Source of the DNA: Rhodospirillaceae bacterium | GTDB taxonomy: Bacteria > Pseudomonadota > Alphaproteobacteria > Rhodospirillales > Magnetospirillaceae | Direction of reading: 5' to 3' | Assembly: GCA_030151865.1 (NCBI GenBank) | Contig: JASLCK010000195.1 | Span: 1-7,531 of the forward strand | DNA length: 7,531 nucleotides | Shown: positions 1 to 5,860 of the stretch, in pieces | Layout of the letters: each line of letters starts with the position of its first letter | Numbering within the stretch: position 1 is the first letter of the stretch | Position numbers and translations under genes: made by a program | Notes under the pieces: generated by a model | What the model was told of the DNA's origin: nothing | The model's database searches: none | Seen by the model: only the letters and a program-made list of their open reading frames with translations

Positions 1-818
1 CGCTGTTTCCAGGCGTCGGAAATCGGGCTTTCCTGAGTCAGCAGCGGGCGGGTGCCGAACTGGAAGGCAATCGGCCCCAATTCGGAATTATCCAGCCAGT
101 CTTCCCAATCCTTCAAAGCCCAAACGCCGCCCGCCATGAAGATCGGGGTGGTTTCGGGCACGCCACAATCGCGCATGATGGCGCGCAGTTCGCGCACACG
201 CGGCATGGGATCTTGCGGCTTTTGCGGATCTTCGGAATTGGACAGGCCGTTATGACCGCCCGCCAGCCACGGATCTTCATAGACCACGCCGCCCAGCAGT
301 TCCGGATGCTTATGGTAAGACCGCTTCCACAAAGCGCGGAAGGCGCGGGCCGAGGAAACGATGGGATAATAATAGACGTTGTAGGACGCGGCGATTTCCG
401 CCACCCGGTACGGCATCCCGGCGCCACAGGTAACGCCGTGCACCAGTCCCTTGGCCCCTTGTAGAACGCCTTCCAGGATGGCTTCGGCGCCGCCCATCTC
501 CCACAACACGTTCATATGCATACGACCATTGCCGCCCGCCATGTCATTGGCGATGCGAGCCTGGGCGATACCGCCTTGGATGGCATAGGCGATCAGTTCT
601 TCGTGACGTTCACGCCGGGTCTTGCCCTGATAGACGACTTCCACCAGCTTGCCGGTTTCGTCATAGAAATCGGCATTGACCCCCGAGAAGGTGCCGACAC
701 CACCGGCCGCCGCCCAGGCGCCAGCGCTCTGACCGGTCGAAACGGCAATCCCTTTGCCGCCTTCCACCAGAGGCAACACTTCACGGCCGGAAATAACCAG
801 AGGCTTAATGGGCTTCAC
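1..818 (-). CDS. Nitronate monooxygenase / 2-nitropropane dioxygenase-family flavin oxidoreductase, C-terminus off the window
   Basis: The reading frame is open from a GTG at 818-816 to the left edge and gives 272 residues without a stop. Family members are FMN-dependent TIM-barrel enzymes that oxidise alkyl nitronates or act as NAD(P)H-dependent flavin oxidoreductases; the substrate here is unknown. Visible hallmarks are a Gly/Ala-rich N-terminal segment (STGQSAGAWAAAGGVGTFSG, residues 27-46), a GVTCGAGMPYRVAEIAA segment (128-144), the family-type GGHNG motif (187-191), MAGGVW (228-233) and QFGTRPLLTQES (253-264). No signal peptide is seen, so it should be cytoplasmic. GTG was chosen because it precedes the conserved-looking start MKPIKPLVISGREV, has GGAG at 832-829 ten bases upstream, and an in-frame stop lies at 866-864 with no ATG between. 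The 149-bp gap from the preceding gene suggests a separate transcription unit, though read-through is possible. Family assignment is confident; the exact reaction is not. Confidence 0.85.
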   Translation of the reverse strand, partial: MKPIKPLVISGREVLPLVEGGKGIAVSTGQSAGAWAAAGGVGTFSGVNADFYDETGKLVEVVYQGKTRRERHEELIAYAIQGGIAQARIANDMAGGNGRMHMNVLWEMGGAEAILEGVLQGAKGLVHGVTCGAGMPYRVAEIAASYNVYYYPIVSSARAFRALWKRSYHKHPELLGGVVYEDPWLAGGHNGLSNSEDPQKPQDPMPRVRELRAIMRDCGVPETTPIFMAGGVWALKDWEDWLDNSELGPIAFQFGTRPLLTQESPISDAWKQ

Positions 819-875
819 GTCAACGTCACTCCACAGAACCGGCTTTGCACTCGCCTTGAAAATTCAACGCGGCAC

Positions 876-889
876 TTTAGCGCGCTAAA
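876..889. promoter_or_regulatory. 14-bp perfect palindrome upstream of the flavin oxidoreductase gene, possible operator
   Basis: TTTAGCGCGCTAAA is a perfect 14-bp palindrome 58 bp upstream of the GTG start at 818. A -10-like TATGAT lies directly beside it on the minus strand (895-890), but no convincing -35 is present: TTCGTC at 919-914 matches poorly. The palindrome would sit at or just downstream of the transcription start, a position suited to a repressor. No regulator is identified, so the operator role is inference. The rest of the 819-967 gap shows only a weak hairpin after the upstream gene (CCTCT/AGGGG on the minus strand) without a clear U-tract. Confidence 0.3.
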
Positions 890-963
890 ATCATAATGAA
901 AAGAATCACAAGAGACGAAGCGGCCCGGCCACGGAACAAACCCCTACTTTTTTCAGAGGCTTT

Positions 964-980
964 TGACCTAAAACAGGTCA
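964..980. repeat. Short inverted repeat across the stop codon of the phosphodiesterase gene
   Basis: Arms TGACCT (964-969) and AGGTCA (975-980) are perfect inverted repeats around a 5-base spacer. The minus-strand TAG stop codon (970-968) lies partly in one arm. The transcript continues with A residues rather than U residues, so it is not a standard intrinsic terminator. It could be a weak 3'-end hairpin or chance. Confidence 0.3.
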
Positions 981-1708
981 TTGTCCGTTAACAGGCGTTC
1001 CGGCCGGTCCGTGAACACCGCGGTACAGCCCCACCCCCACAGCCGTTCGGCCTGAGAGGAACTGTTGACCGTATAAGCCAAAACCTTGGCGCCACTGTCC
1101 CGGATTTCCCGGATTCGCGACGGATTGAGCTTCTTTTGGTCGGCATGCAGGCTGACGCACCGCAAGGCGCGGATGATTTGCTTCCAGTCTTCCGGCACAG
1201 CCTCCACCAGAAAACCGCGTGGCCAGTCCGATGCAGCTTCCTGTGCCGCCTCCAGGGCGGAACGGGCAAAGCTGGACACCAACGGCGGATCACGCCGCCA
1301 GACTTGCCGAGCCACGGCCAACGCGGCGCGGGCGGTTTCCGCCCCCCGATCCTCGTCGGCCTTGATCTCGATATTGACGCCCAGGCGTAGGCCCTGGATG
1401 CATTCCAGGGCCTCGGCCAGAGTAGGGATGCGCTCGCCTTGGAATTCGGGAGCAAACCAGCTTCCGGCATCCAGGGCCTTCAGGTCGTCCAGGGTGGTGT
1501 CCACCACCAACCCCTGGCCGTCCGTCGTGCGGTCAAGCTGATCGTCGTGAATGACCACGGGAACACCGTCCCTGGTCAATTGCACGTCCAACTCAACCCA
1601 GAGCGCGCCCAATTGCGCGGCGCGCAGAAAGCTTGCCCGGGTGTTTTCCGGCGCACTCGCGGCAGCGCCGCGATGCCCGATCACCCGGGGAAGATCAAGT
1701 CTGCTCAC
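968..1708 (-). CDS. Cytoplasmic glycerophosphodiester phosphodiesterase (UgpQ/GlpQ-like GDPD family)
   Basis: Predicted to hydrolyse glycerophosphodiesters (deacylated phospholipid head groups) to sn-glycerol 3-phosphate and an alcohol in a metal-dependent reaction. The 246-residue protein is one GDPD TIM-barrel domain. Visible motifs are HRG with the catalytic-type His12 and Arg13, PEN (20-22), ELD with putative metal ligands Glu39 and Asp41, the second catalytic His54 in VIHDD, and NIEIK with Glu114 (112-116). Length matches the cytoplasmic UgpQ type (about 247 aa in E. coli), and no signal peptide is seen, unlike periplasmic GlpQ. The start is GTG, whose last two bases form part of the pnp stop codon (GTGA, 4-nt overlap). 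The nearest AGGA lies about 15 nt upstream inside pnp, which is weak, so translation probably depends on coupling to pnp. No ugp transporter genes are next to it, so I leave the symbol blank. Confidence 0.92.
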   Translation of the reverse strand: MSRLDLPRVIGHRGAAASAPENTRASFLRAAQLGALWVELDVQLTRDGVPVVIHDDQLDRTTDGQGLVVDTTLDDLKALDAGSWFAPEFQGERIPTLAEALECIQGLRLGVNIEIKADEDRGAETARAALAVARQVWRRDPPLVSSFARSALEAAQEAASDWPRGFLVEAVPEDWKQIIRALRCVSLHADQKKLNPSRIREIRDSGAKVLAYTVNSSSQAERLWGWGCTAVFTDRPERLLTDNDLF

Positions 1709-3840
1709 GCTTGCGCTTTCTCGTCCTTCTTGCTCAGGTCTTCGCCGGTGGCCTGATCAACCTGCTTCATCGACAGCTTGACCTTGCCGCGATCATCGAA
1801 GCCGATGACCTTGACCTTGACCTGATCACCCATCTTGACGACATCGGTGACCTTCTCGACCCGGCGCGGAGCCAGTTCGGAGACGTGCACCAGACCATCG
1901 CGCGAGCCGAGGAAGTTCACGAACGCGCCGAAATCGACGGTCTTGACCACCTTGCCGTTGTAGACCACGCCCAGTTCGGGTTCGGCGACGATGCCCTTGA
2001 TCCAGTCGATAGCCTTCTGGCCCGCTTCCGAATCCACCGAGGCGACCTTGATGGTGCCGTCGTCTTCGATGTCGATCTTGGCGCCGGTCACTTCGCAGAT
2101 TTCGCGGATGACCTTGCCGCCGGTACCGATGACTTCGCGGATCTTTTCCTTCGGGATGTTGAAGGTGGTGATACGCGGAGCATTGCCCGACACCGAGTCA
2201 CGGGCGCTGTCGATGGCCTTGGCCATTTCACCCAGGATGTGCATGCGACCCTGCTTGGCCTGCGCCAGAGCGATCTCCATGATTTCCTTGGTGATCGAGG
2301 TGATCTTGATGTCCATCTGCAAGGCGGTCACGCCTTCCGAGGTACCAGCCACCTTGAAGTCCATATCGCCCAGGTGATCTTCGTCACCCAGGATGTCCGA
2401 CAGAACGGCGAAGCCGTCGTCTTCCTTGATCAGACCCATGGCGATACCGGCCACCGGACGGGGCAGCGGCACACCGGCATCCATCAGGGCCAGGGACGAG
2501 CCGCAAACGGTCGCCATCGAGGACGAACCGTTGGATTCGGTGATTTCCGAAACCACGCGCAGGGTGTAGGGGAAAGCTTCCTTGGTCGGCAGCACCGGAT
2601 GGACCGCGCGCCACGCCAGCTTGCCATGACCGATTTCACGACGGCCAGGCGACCCCATGCGGCCAGCTTCACCCACCGAATAGGGGGGGAAGTTGTAGTG
2701 CAGCATGAAGTTTTCGCGGTATTCACCTTCCAGGGCGTCGATGATCTGCTCATCCTGGCCGGTGCCCAGGGTGGAGACCACCAGGGCCTGGGTTTCGCCA
2801 CGGGTGAACAGAGCCGAACCGTGGGCGCGCGGCAGAACGCCGACTTCCACTTCGATCGGGCGAACGGTCTTGGTGTCGCGGCCGTCGATGCGCAGGCCGG
2901 TCTTCAGGATGTTGCCGCGAACGACGTCGGATTCCAGGGTCTTCAGCACTTCGCCGGCGACGGCGGCTTCGGCGGCATTGTCGCCCAGGCTGGCAATAGC
3001 CTTGGCCTTGACTTCGCCGACCTTGGCATAGCGGTCCTGCTTGACGACGATCTTATAAGCTTCGCCCAGTTCGGCAACGATGCCGTCCTTGACGAACTTT
3101 TCACGGACAGCGGCCACTTCCGGAGCGGGAGCGGCAACGGCCCAGGGTTCCTTGGCGCATTGTTCGGCCAGTTCGATGATCGCCTGGATCACCGGCTGGA
3201 ACTGGGTGTGGCCGAAGGTCACGGCGCCCAGCATGATTTCTTCCGACAGCTCCTTGGCTTCGGATTCGACCATCAGCACGCCTTCCGAAGTACCGGCAAC
3301 CACCAGGTCCAGGTTGGACTTGCCGATCTGGTCCGAGGTCGGGTTCAGCACATACTGACCGTCGATGTAAGCGACGCGGGCCGCGGCCACCGGGCCCATG
3401 AAGGGCACGCCGGAAATAGTCAGGGCGGCGGAAACGCCAACCATCGAAACGATGTCGGGATCATTTTCCAGATCGTGCGACAAGACGGTGACGATGACCT
3501 GGGTTTCATTGCGGAAACCGTCGGCGAACAACGGGCGGATCGGACGGTCGATCAGGCGGGAAACCAAGGTTTCCTTTTCGCTCGGGCGACCTTCGCGCTT
3601 GAAGAAGCCGCCGGGGATCTTGCCCGCGGCGAAGGCTTTTTCCTGGTAGTTCACGGTCAGGGGGAAGAAGTCGATACCAGGCTTGGGAGCCTTGGCGGCG
3701 ACGACGGTGCACAGAACCTTGGTTTCGCCATAGGTGGCGAGGACGGCGCCGTCAGCCTGACGGGCGATCTTGCCGGTTTCCAGAACCAGCTTGCGACCAC
3801 CCCAGGTCAGCTCTTTGCGATAGGTCTTAAACATGGACAT
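1705..3840 (-). CDS. pnp: Polyribonucleotide nucleotidyltransferase (PNPase)
   Basis: Phosphorolytic 3'-to-5' exoribonuclease that degrades mRNA to nucleoside diphosphates and can add heteropolymeric tails; a trimeric ring and frequent degradosome component. The 711-aa product is full length. Domain order: first RNase PH-like core (about 14-145) with the signature FFKREGRPSEKE (79-90) and SRLIDRPIRPLF (94-105); the linking helical domain (about 240-310); second, catalytic RNase PH core (about 320-550) with phosphate-site serines in NGSSSM (437-442) and metal-site residues Asp488, Asp494 and Lys496, equivalent to E. coli D486, D492 and K494; a KH domain with VIGTGGKVIREI (570-581); and an S1 domain (about 622-692) ending in GKVKLSMKQ. 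The first ATG (3840-3838) is preferred over Met3 because AAGGAA ends 8 nt before it. Expression is probably controlled by its own promoter at 4079-4051 and leader hairpins. The stop overlaps the start of the phosphodiesterase gene. Confidence 0.98.
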   Translation of the reverse strand: MSMFKTYRKELTWGGRKLVLETGKIARQADGAVLATYGETKVLCTVVAAKAPKPGIDFFPLTVNYQEKAFAAGKIPGGFFKREGRPSEKETLVSRLIDRPIRPLFADGFRNETQVIVTVLSHDLENDPDIVSMVGVSAALTISGVPFMGPVAAARVAYIDGQYVLNPTSDQIGKSNLDLVVAGTSEGVLMVESEAKELSEEIMLGAVTFGHTQFQPVIQAIIELAEQCAKEPWAVAAPAPEVAAVREKFVKDGIVAELGEAYKIVVKQDRYAKVGEVKAKAIASLGDNAAEAAVAGEVLKTLESDVVRGNILKTGLRIDGRDTKTVRPIEVEVGVLPRAHGSALFTRGETQALVVSTLGTGQDEQIIDALEGEYRENFMLHYNFPPYSVGEAGRMGSPGRREIGHGKLAWRAVHPVLPTKEAFPYTLRVVSEITESNGSSSMATVCGSSLALMDAGVPLPRPVAGIAMGLIKEDDGFAVLSDILGDEDHLGDMDFKVAGTSEGVTALQMDIKITSITKEIMEIALAQAKQGRMHILGEMAKAIDSARDSVSGNAPRITTFNIPKEKIREVIGTGGKVIREICEVTGAKIDIEDDGTIKVASVDSEAGQKAIDWIKGIVAEPELGVVYNGKVVKTVDFGAFVNFLGSRDGLVHVSELAPRRVEKVTDVVKMGDQVKVKVIGFDDRGKVKLSMKQVDQATGEDLSKKDEKAQA

Positions 3841-3868
3841 ACGAAAATTTCCTTATCCCAATGGGTCG

Positions 3869-3886
3869 CGTGGCCGGATTGCCACG
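3869..3886 (-). promoter_or_regulatory. Small stem-loop in the pnp leader close to the start codon
   Basis: On the minus strand CGTGGC (3886-3881) and GCCACG (3874-3869) form a perfect 6-bp stem around a 6-base loop, ending about 28 nt before the pnp ATG and about 14 nt before its AAGGAA ribosome binding site. It is short and could be chance, but its place in the untranslated leader fits a role in controlling pnp translation or mRNA decay. Confidence 0.35.
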
Positions 3887-3905
3887 TCCCTGGCGTGCTC
3901 CGGAT

Positions 3906-3939
3906 CTCTGCGGATAAGAAACCGTTTTCTTCCGCAAAG
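3906..3939 (-). promoter_or_regulatory. Long stem-loop in the pnp leader, candidate RNase III processing site
   Basis: On the minus strand TGCGGA-AGAAA (3936-3926) pairs with TTTCT (3921-3917) and TCCGCA (3914-3909), closing an ACGG loop (3925-3922). The only interruption is a two-base bulge (TA, 3916-3915), and three further pairs (C-G, T-A, T-G wobble) extend the base to 3939/3906. The stem is therefore about 14 bp. In E. coli the pnp leader forms a duplex that RNase III cuts and PNPase then destabilises, which autoregulates pnp. The same mechanism here is inferred from position and shape only. Confidence 0.5.
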
Positions 3940-4050
3940 GATATCGCTTGGTTTTGCGGCATGTTGCAGCCGCTCCATCTTTTCTTCAGCGCACCCCGGA
4001 GCATGGCGCGTCGCCGGTCTTTCGACGAAAAGAAAAGGTAGGCAGGTAAT

Positions 4051-4079
4051 CTTATAGCGACCCCATGAAGCAGGGTCCA
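4051..4079 (-). promoter_or_regulatory. Sigma70-type promoter for pnp
   Basis: On the minus strand TGGACC (4079-4074, 4 of 6 matches to TTGACA) and TATAAG (4056-4051, 5 of 6 matches to TATAAT) are separated by exactly 17 nt. Transcription would begin near 4044 and give a leader of about 200 nt before the pnp start codon, containing the hairpins at 3939-3906 and 3886-3869. The spacer contains the inverted repeat GACCC/GGGTC (outer arm overlapping the -35), which might bind a regulator. A separate pnp promoter downstream of rpsO matches the arrangement known in enterobacteria. Confidence 0.6.
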
Positions 4080-4091
4080 CATATGCAGTTT

Positions 4092-4118
4092 CCCGCGCGA
4101 GGGATATCCTCGCGCGGG
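4092..4118 (-). terminator. Strong 11-bp stem-loop between rpsO and pnp, candidate terminator or RNA processing site
   Basis: Arms CCCGCGCGAGG (4092-4102) and CCTCGCGCGGG (4108-4118) are perfectly complementary around a 5-base loop, 62 bp after the rpsO stop codon and just upstream of the pnp promoter. It is the most stable hairpin in the window. Neither strand has a U-tract after it (AAACTG on the minus strand, TCCGCA on the plus strand), so it is not a textbook intrinsic terminator. It may cause partial termination, protect the rpsO mRNA 3' end, or be cut by RNase III in read-through transcripts. The structure is certain; the role is inferred. Confidence 0.45.
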
Positions 4119-4180
4119 TCCGCAACTTTGCGCAGGCTGGCCCCTATGACACAGGAGCCGCAAGCAGCCATATGTTCGCG

Positions 4181-4450
4181 TTACTTACGCAGGCCCAGAC
4201 GGGCGATCAGCGCTTCGTAACGGGACACGTTCTTGCCCTTGAGGTAATCCAGCAGGCGGCGACGCTGACCAACCATGATCAGCAGACCACGACGCGAGTG
4301 GAAATCCTTCTTGTGGTCCTTGAAGTGCTCGGTCAGGTTGCGGATACGTTCCGACAAAATGGCGACCTGGACTTCGGGCGAACCAGTATCATTGGCGCAG
4401 GTGGCAAATTCCTTGATCAGCTCTTGCTTGCGCACGGCAGTGATCGACAT
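4181..4450 (-). CDS. rpsO: 30S ribosomal protein S15
   Basis: Primary 16S rRNA-binding protein of the 30S platform; it binds a three-way junction in the central domain and starts assembly of S6, S18, S11 and S21, and it forms an intersubunit bridge. The 89-residue product has the usual S15 length and the family signature LTEHFKDHKKDFHSRRGL (39-56), preceded by TGSPEVQVA (22-30) and followed by the basic helix GQRRRLLDYLK (61-71). The start at ATG 4450 is well supported by AGGAG six nt upstream. It follows truB by 17 bp, so it is the last gene of the infB-rbfA-truB-rpsO block before the hairpin-rich gap. In E. coli S15 represses its own mRNA through a pseudoknot at the start; I cannot demonstrate an equivalent here. 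Confidence 0.98.
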   Translation of the reverse strand: MSITAVRKQELIKEFATCANDTGSPEVQVAILSERIRNLTEHFKDHKKDFHSRRGLLIMVGQRRRLLDYLKGKNVSRYEALIARLGLRK

Positions 4451-4467
4451 CGAAAACTCCTATAAGT

Positions 4468-5391
4468 TTAAAGGTTCAAAACGCGCACCGGACGGACTTC
4501 TCCGTCTTCGATGCGGGCCAGCGCCACAAGCCGCCCATCCGACATGGCACGCAGGGTTTCCCCAGGAGCAATCTCAGGTAAGGAGGCGCGAGCCGCCAGT
4601 CGGAGAACCGACAGGCACTGCCCGCTCTGCAAACGGCGGGCCTCGTCTTCCGTCAGGGCCAGGGCCGGGATGTCGTCCAGCGCGGTCTCGACAGGAAGCA
4701 CATAAGTTGCAGACGCGGGACTATGCCCAAAATCCGCAAGCATATCCAGGGAAATCGCGTTTCCCTCATTGAACGGGCCGCAGCTGGTGCGGCGCAGCAT
4801 CGACACGTAGCCGACGGTTCCTAAAGCCTGGGCCAGATCGCGGGCCAGCGAGCGGATATAAGCGCCCTTACCGGTGCCCACTTCGAATTCGGCCCATTCC
4901 TCGGTCATATCTATCAGGGCGAGACGATCAATACGCACTGTACGAGCTTTCAACTCGACGCTCTGATCATTGCGAGCCAGGTCATAGGCGCGTCGGCCAT
5001 CGATCTTGACCGCCGAATAGATCGGCGGAACCTGCTGGATTTCACCGAGAAAATCGGGAATGGCGGCTTCGATGGCGGCGCGCGTCGGACGCACATCGCT
5101 GGTTTCGATCACTTCGCCTTCGGCGTCGTCGGTGCTGCGGGCCTCGCCCCAGGTGACACGCCAACGATAGGTTTTAGCGCCATCCATCACGTAAGCGACG
5201 GTCTTGGTACCTTCGCCCAGGGCGATCGGCAGAATGCCGGTGGCCAGCGGGTCCAGCGTACCGCCATGACCAACCTTGGCCGCGCCGGTCAGACGACGCA
5301 CCTGCGTTACCACCGAAGTGGAGGTCATGCCCAGCGGCTTGTCGATCGCCAGCCAGCCGTTGATGGGTTTTCCGGTCCGCTTACGCGCCAT
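4468..5391 (-). CDS. truB: tRNA pseudouridine(55) synthase TruB
   Basis: Converts U55 of the T-psi-C loop of nearly all elongator tRNAs to pseudouridine, and also acts as a tRNA folding chaperone. The 307-residue protein begins MARKRTGKPINGWLAIDKP and contains the catalytic motif GHGGTLDPLATG (41-52) with nucleophile Asp47 (E. coli D48), KTYRW (73-77) with the conserved active-site Tyr75, PPIYSAVKIDG (122-132), YIRSLARDL (178-186) with the conserved Arg, and RRTSCGPF (200-207). The C-terminal stretch (about 240-307) looks like the small PUA-type RNA-binding domain. I chose ATG 5391 rather than the upstream in-frame start at 5451. The 20 extra residues (MMWKVS...) are unlike the family and lie wholly within rbfA, whereas 5391 has GAGGG eight nt upstream. 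The start overlaps the end of rbfA by 11 nt, suggesting translational coupling. Confidence 0.97.
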   Translation of the reverse strand: MARKRTGKPINGWLAIDKPLGMTSTSVVTQVRRLTGAAKVGHGGTLDPLATGILPIALGEGTKTVAYVMDGAKTYRWRVTWGEARSTDDAEGEVIETSDVRPTRAAIEAAIPDFLGEIQQVPPIYSAVKIDGRRAYDLARNDQSVELKARTVRIDRLALIDMTEEWAEFEVGTGKGAYIRSLARDLAQALGTVGYVSMLRRTSCGPFNEGNAISLDMLADFGHSPASATYVLPVETALDDIPALALTEDEARRLQSGQCLSVLRLAARASLPEIAPGETLRAMSDGRLVALARIEDGEVRPVRVLNL

Positions 5392-5818
5392 CGTCCCGGC
5401 CCTCGTCCTCCTCGGCGTCGTGATCGTCGAGATGGAAACCTTCCACATCACGGCGCACTTCCGGACTGTTCAGAAGCGCTTCGATACGGCTGGCGTTGTC
5501 AAAGGTATCGTCAGCGGCAAAGGTAAAGTCCGGCACCACGCGCAACTGCACCGACTTGGCGACTTCGTGACGCAGGAAAGGACGCACTCGCTTCAGCCCG
5601 GTCAACAGGTTGCCCGCATCGCCGCCGCCCAACGGTACGACAAACACAGTGGCGTTGCGCAGGTCGGGGCTGACCGACACTTCGGTAACGGTGACCGCGC
5701 GGCCCGCCACATCCGGATCGCGGATATCACCGCGTTCCAGAATGCTGGCGATCACATGGCGCAACTCTTCGCCCACGCGCAGCTGGCGCTGGCTGGGGGG
5801 TTTAGTGCCTCGGCTCAT
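5381..5818 (-). CDS. rbfA: 30S ribosome-binding factor RbfA
   Basis: Assembly factor that binds free 30S subunits near the 5' end of 16S rRNA (helix 1 region) for late maturation; linked to cold adaptation in E. coli. The 145-residue protein is a single KH-like RbfA domain. Recognisable segments are RVGEELRHVIASILERG (14-30), VTVTEVSVSPDLRNATVFVV (42-61) and HEVAKSVQLRVVPDFTF (84-100) ahead of the terminal helix RIEALL (111-116). The last about 20 residues form a very acidic tail (DDHDAEEDEGRDD). It is slightly longer than E. coli RbfA (133 aa) because of the tail. ATG 5818 was chosen over the in-frame GTG at 5857: it has GAGGAGA six nt upstream, and the GTG would add 13 non-family residues spanning a hairpin. 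It lies between infB and truB in the conserved order and overlaps truB by 11 nt. Confidence 0.96.
   Translation of the reverse strand: MSRGTKPPSQRQLRVGEELRHVIASILERGDIRDPDVAGRAVTVTEVSVSPDLRNATVFVVPLGGGDAGNLLTGLKRVRPFLRHEVAKSVQLRVVPDFTFAADDTFDNASRIEALLNSPEVRRDVEGFHLDDHDAEEDEGRDDGA
5392..5404 (-). promoter_or_regulatory. Ribosome binding site deciding the truB start
   Basis: GAGGG (5404-5400) lies eight nt before the ATG at 5391, inside the 3' end of rbfA. It supports the shorter TruB start over the upstream in-frame ATG at 5451. Confidence 0.65.
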
Positions 5819-5831
5819 GGCAGGTCTCCTC
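5819..5831 (-). promoter_or_regulatory. Ribosome binding site deciding the rbfA start
   Basis: GAGGAGA (5831-5825) is a strong Shine-Dalgarno match six nt before the ATG at 5818. Its first G is also the last base of the neighbouring stem-loop at 5851-5831. Confidence 0.7.
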
Positions 5832-5851
5832 GGCTTTGAGGGACAAAGCCG
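5831..5851 (-). promoter_or_regulatory. Stem-loop in the infB-rbfA gap touching the rbfA ribosome binding site
   Basis: On the minus strand CGGCTTTG (5851-5844) and CAAAGCCG (5838-5831) form a perfect 8-bp stem with a TCCCT loop. It fills most of the 42-bp gap between the infB stop codon and rbfA and abuts GAGGAG. No U-tract follows, so it is not an obvious terminator. It could tune rbfA translation or mark a processing site that separates infB from rbfA mRNA. The pairing is plain; the role is inferred. Confidence 0.5.
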
Positions 5852-5860
5852 CCCCACCCC

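Noticed and set aside
1633..4041. An 802-codon plus-strand open frame antisense to pnp.
   Set aside because: It lies opposite a complete PNPase gene with all catalytic motifs. Long antisense frames are expected in GC-rich genes that rarely use TTA, CTA and TCA codons. Its translation resembles no family I know and is rich in Asp, Gly, His and Phe, as expected from reversed pnp codons.
3853..4163. Minus-strand open frames of 90 and 118 codons covering the rpsO-pnp gap.
   Set aside because: They cross the strong hairpin, the pnp promoter and leader structures, one runs into pnp in another frame, and neither has a recognisable family sequence or good ribosome binding site. The gap is better explained as untranslated.
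3841..4180. A plus-strand small RNA opposite the pnp leader, like SraG of enterobacteria.
   Set aside because: I found no convincing plus-strand promoter plus terminator pair here; only the genomic position is similar.
5392..5451. The upstream in-frame ATG for truB giving 20 extra residues.
   Set aside because: The extension lies wholly inside rbfA, has no family character, and the ATG at 5391 has a well-spaced GAGGG and gives the usual TruB N-terminus.
5819..5857. The upstream in-frame GTG for rbfA giving 13 extra residues.
   Set aside because: The region contains the stem-loop and ribosome binding site of the better ATG at 5818, and the extra residues are not part of the RbfA family.
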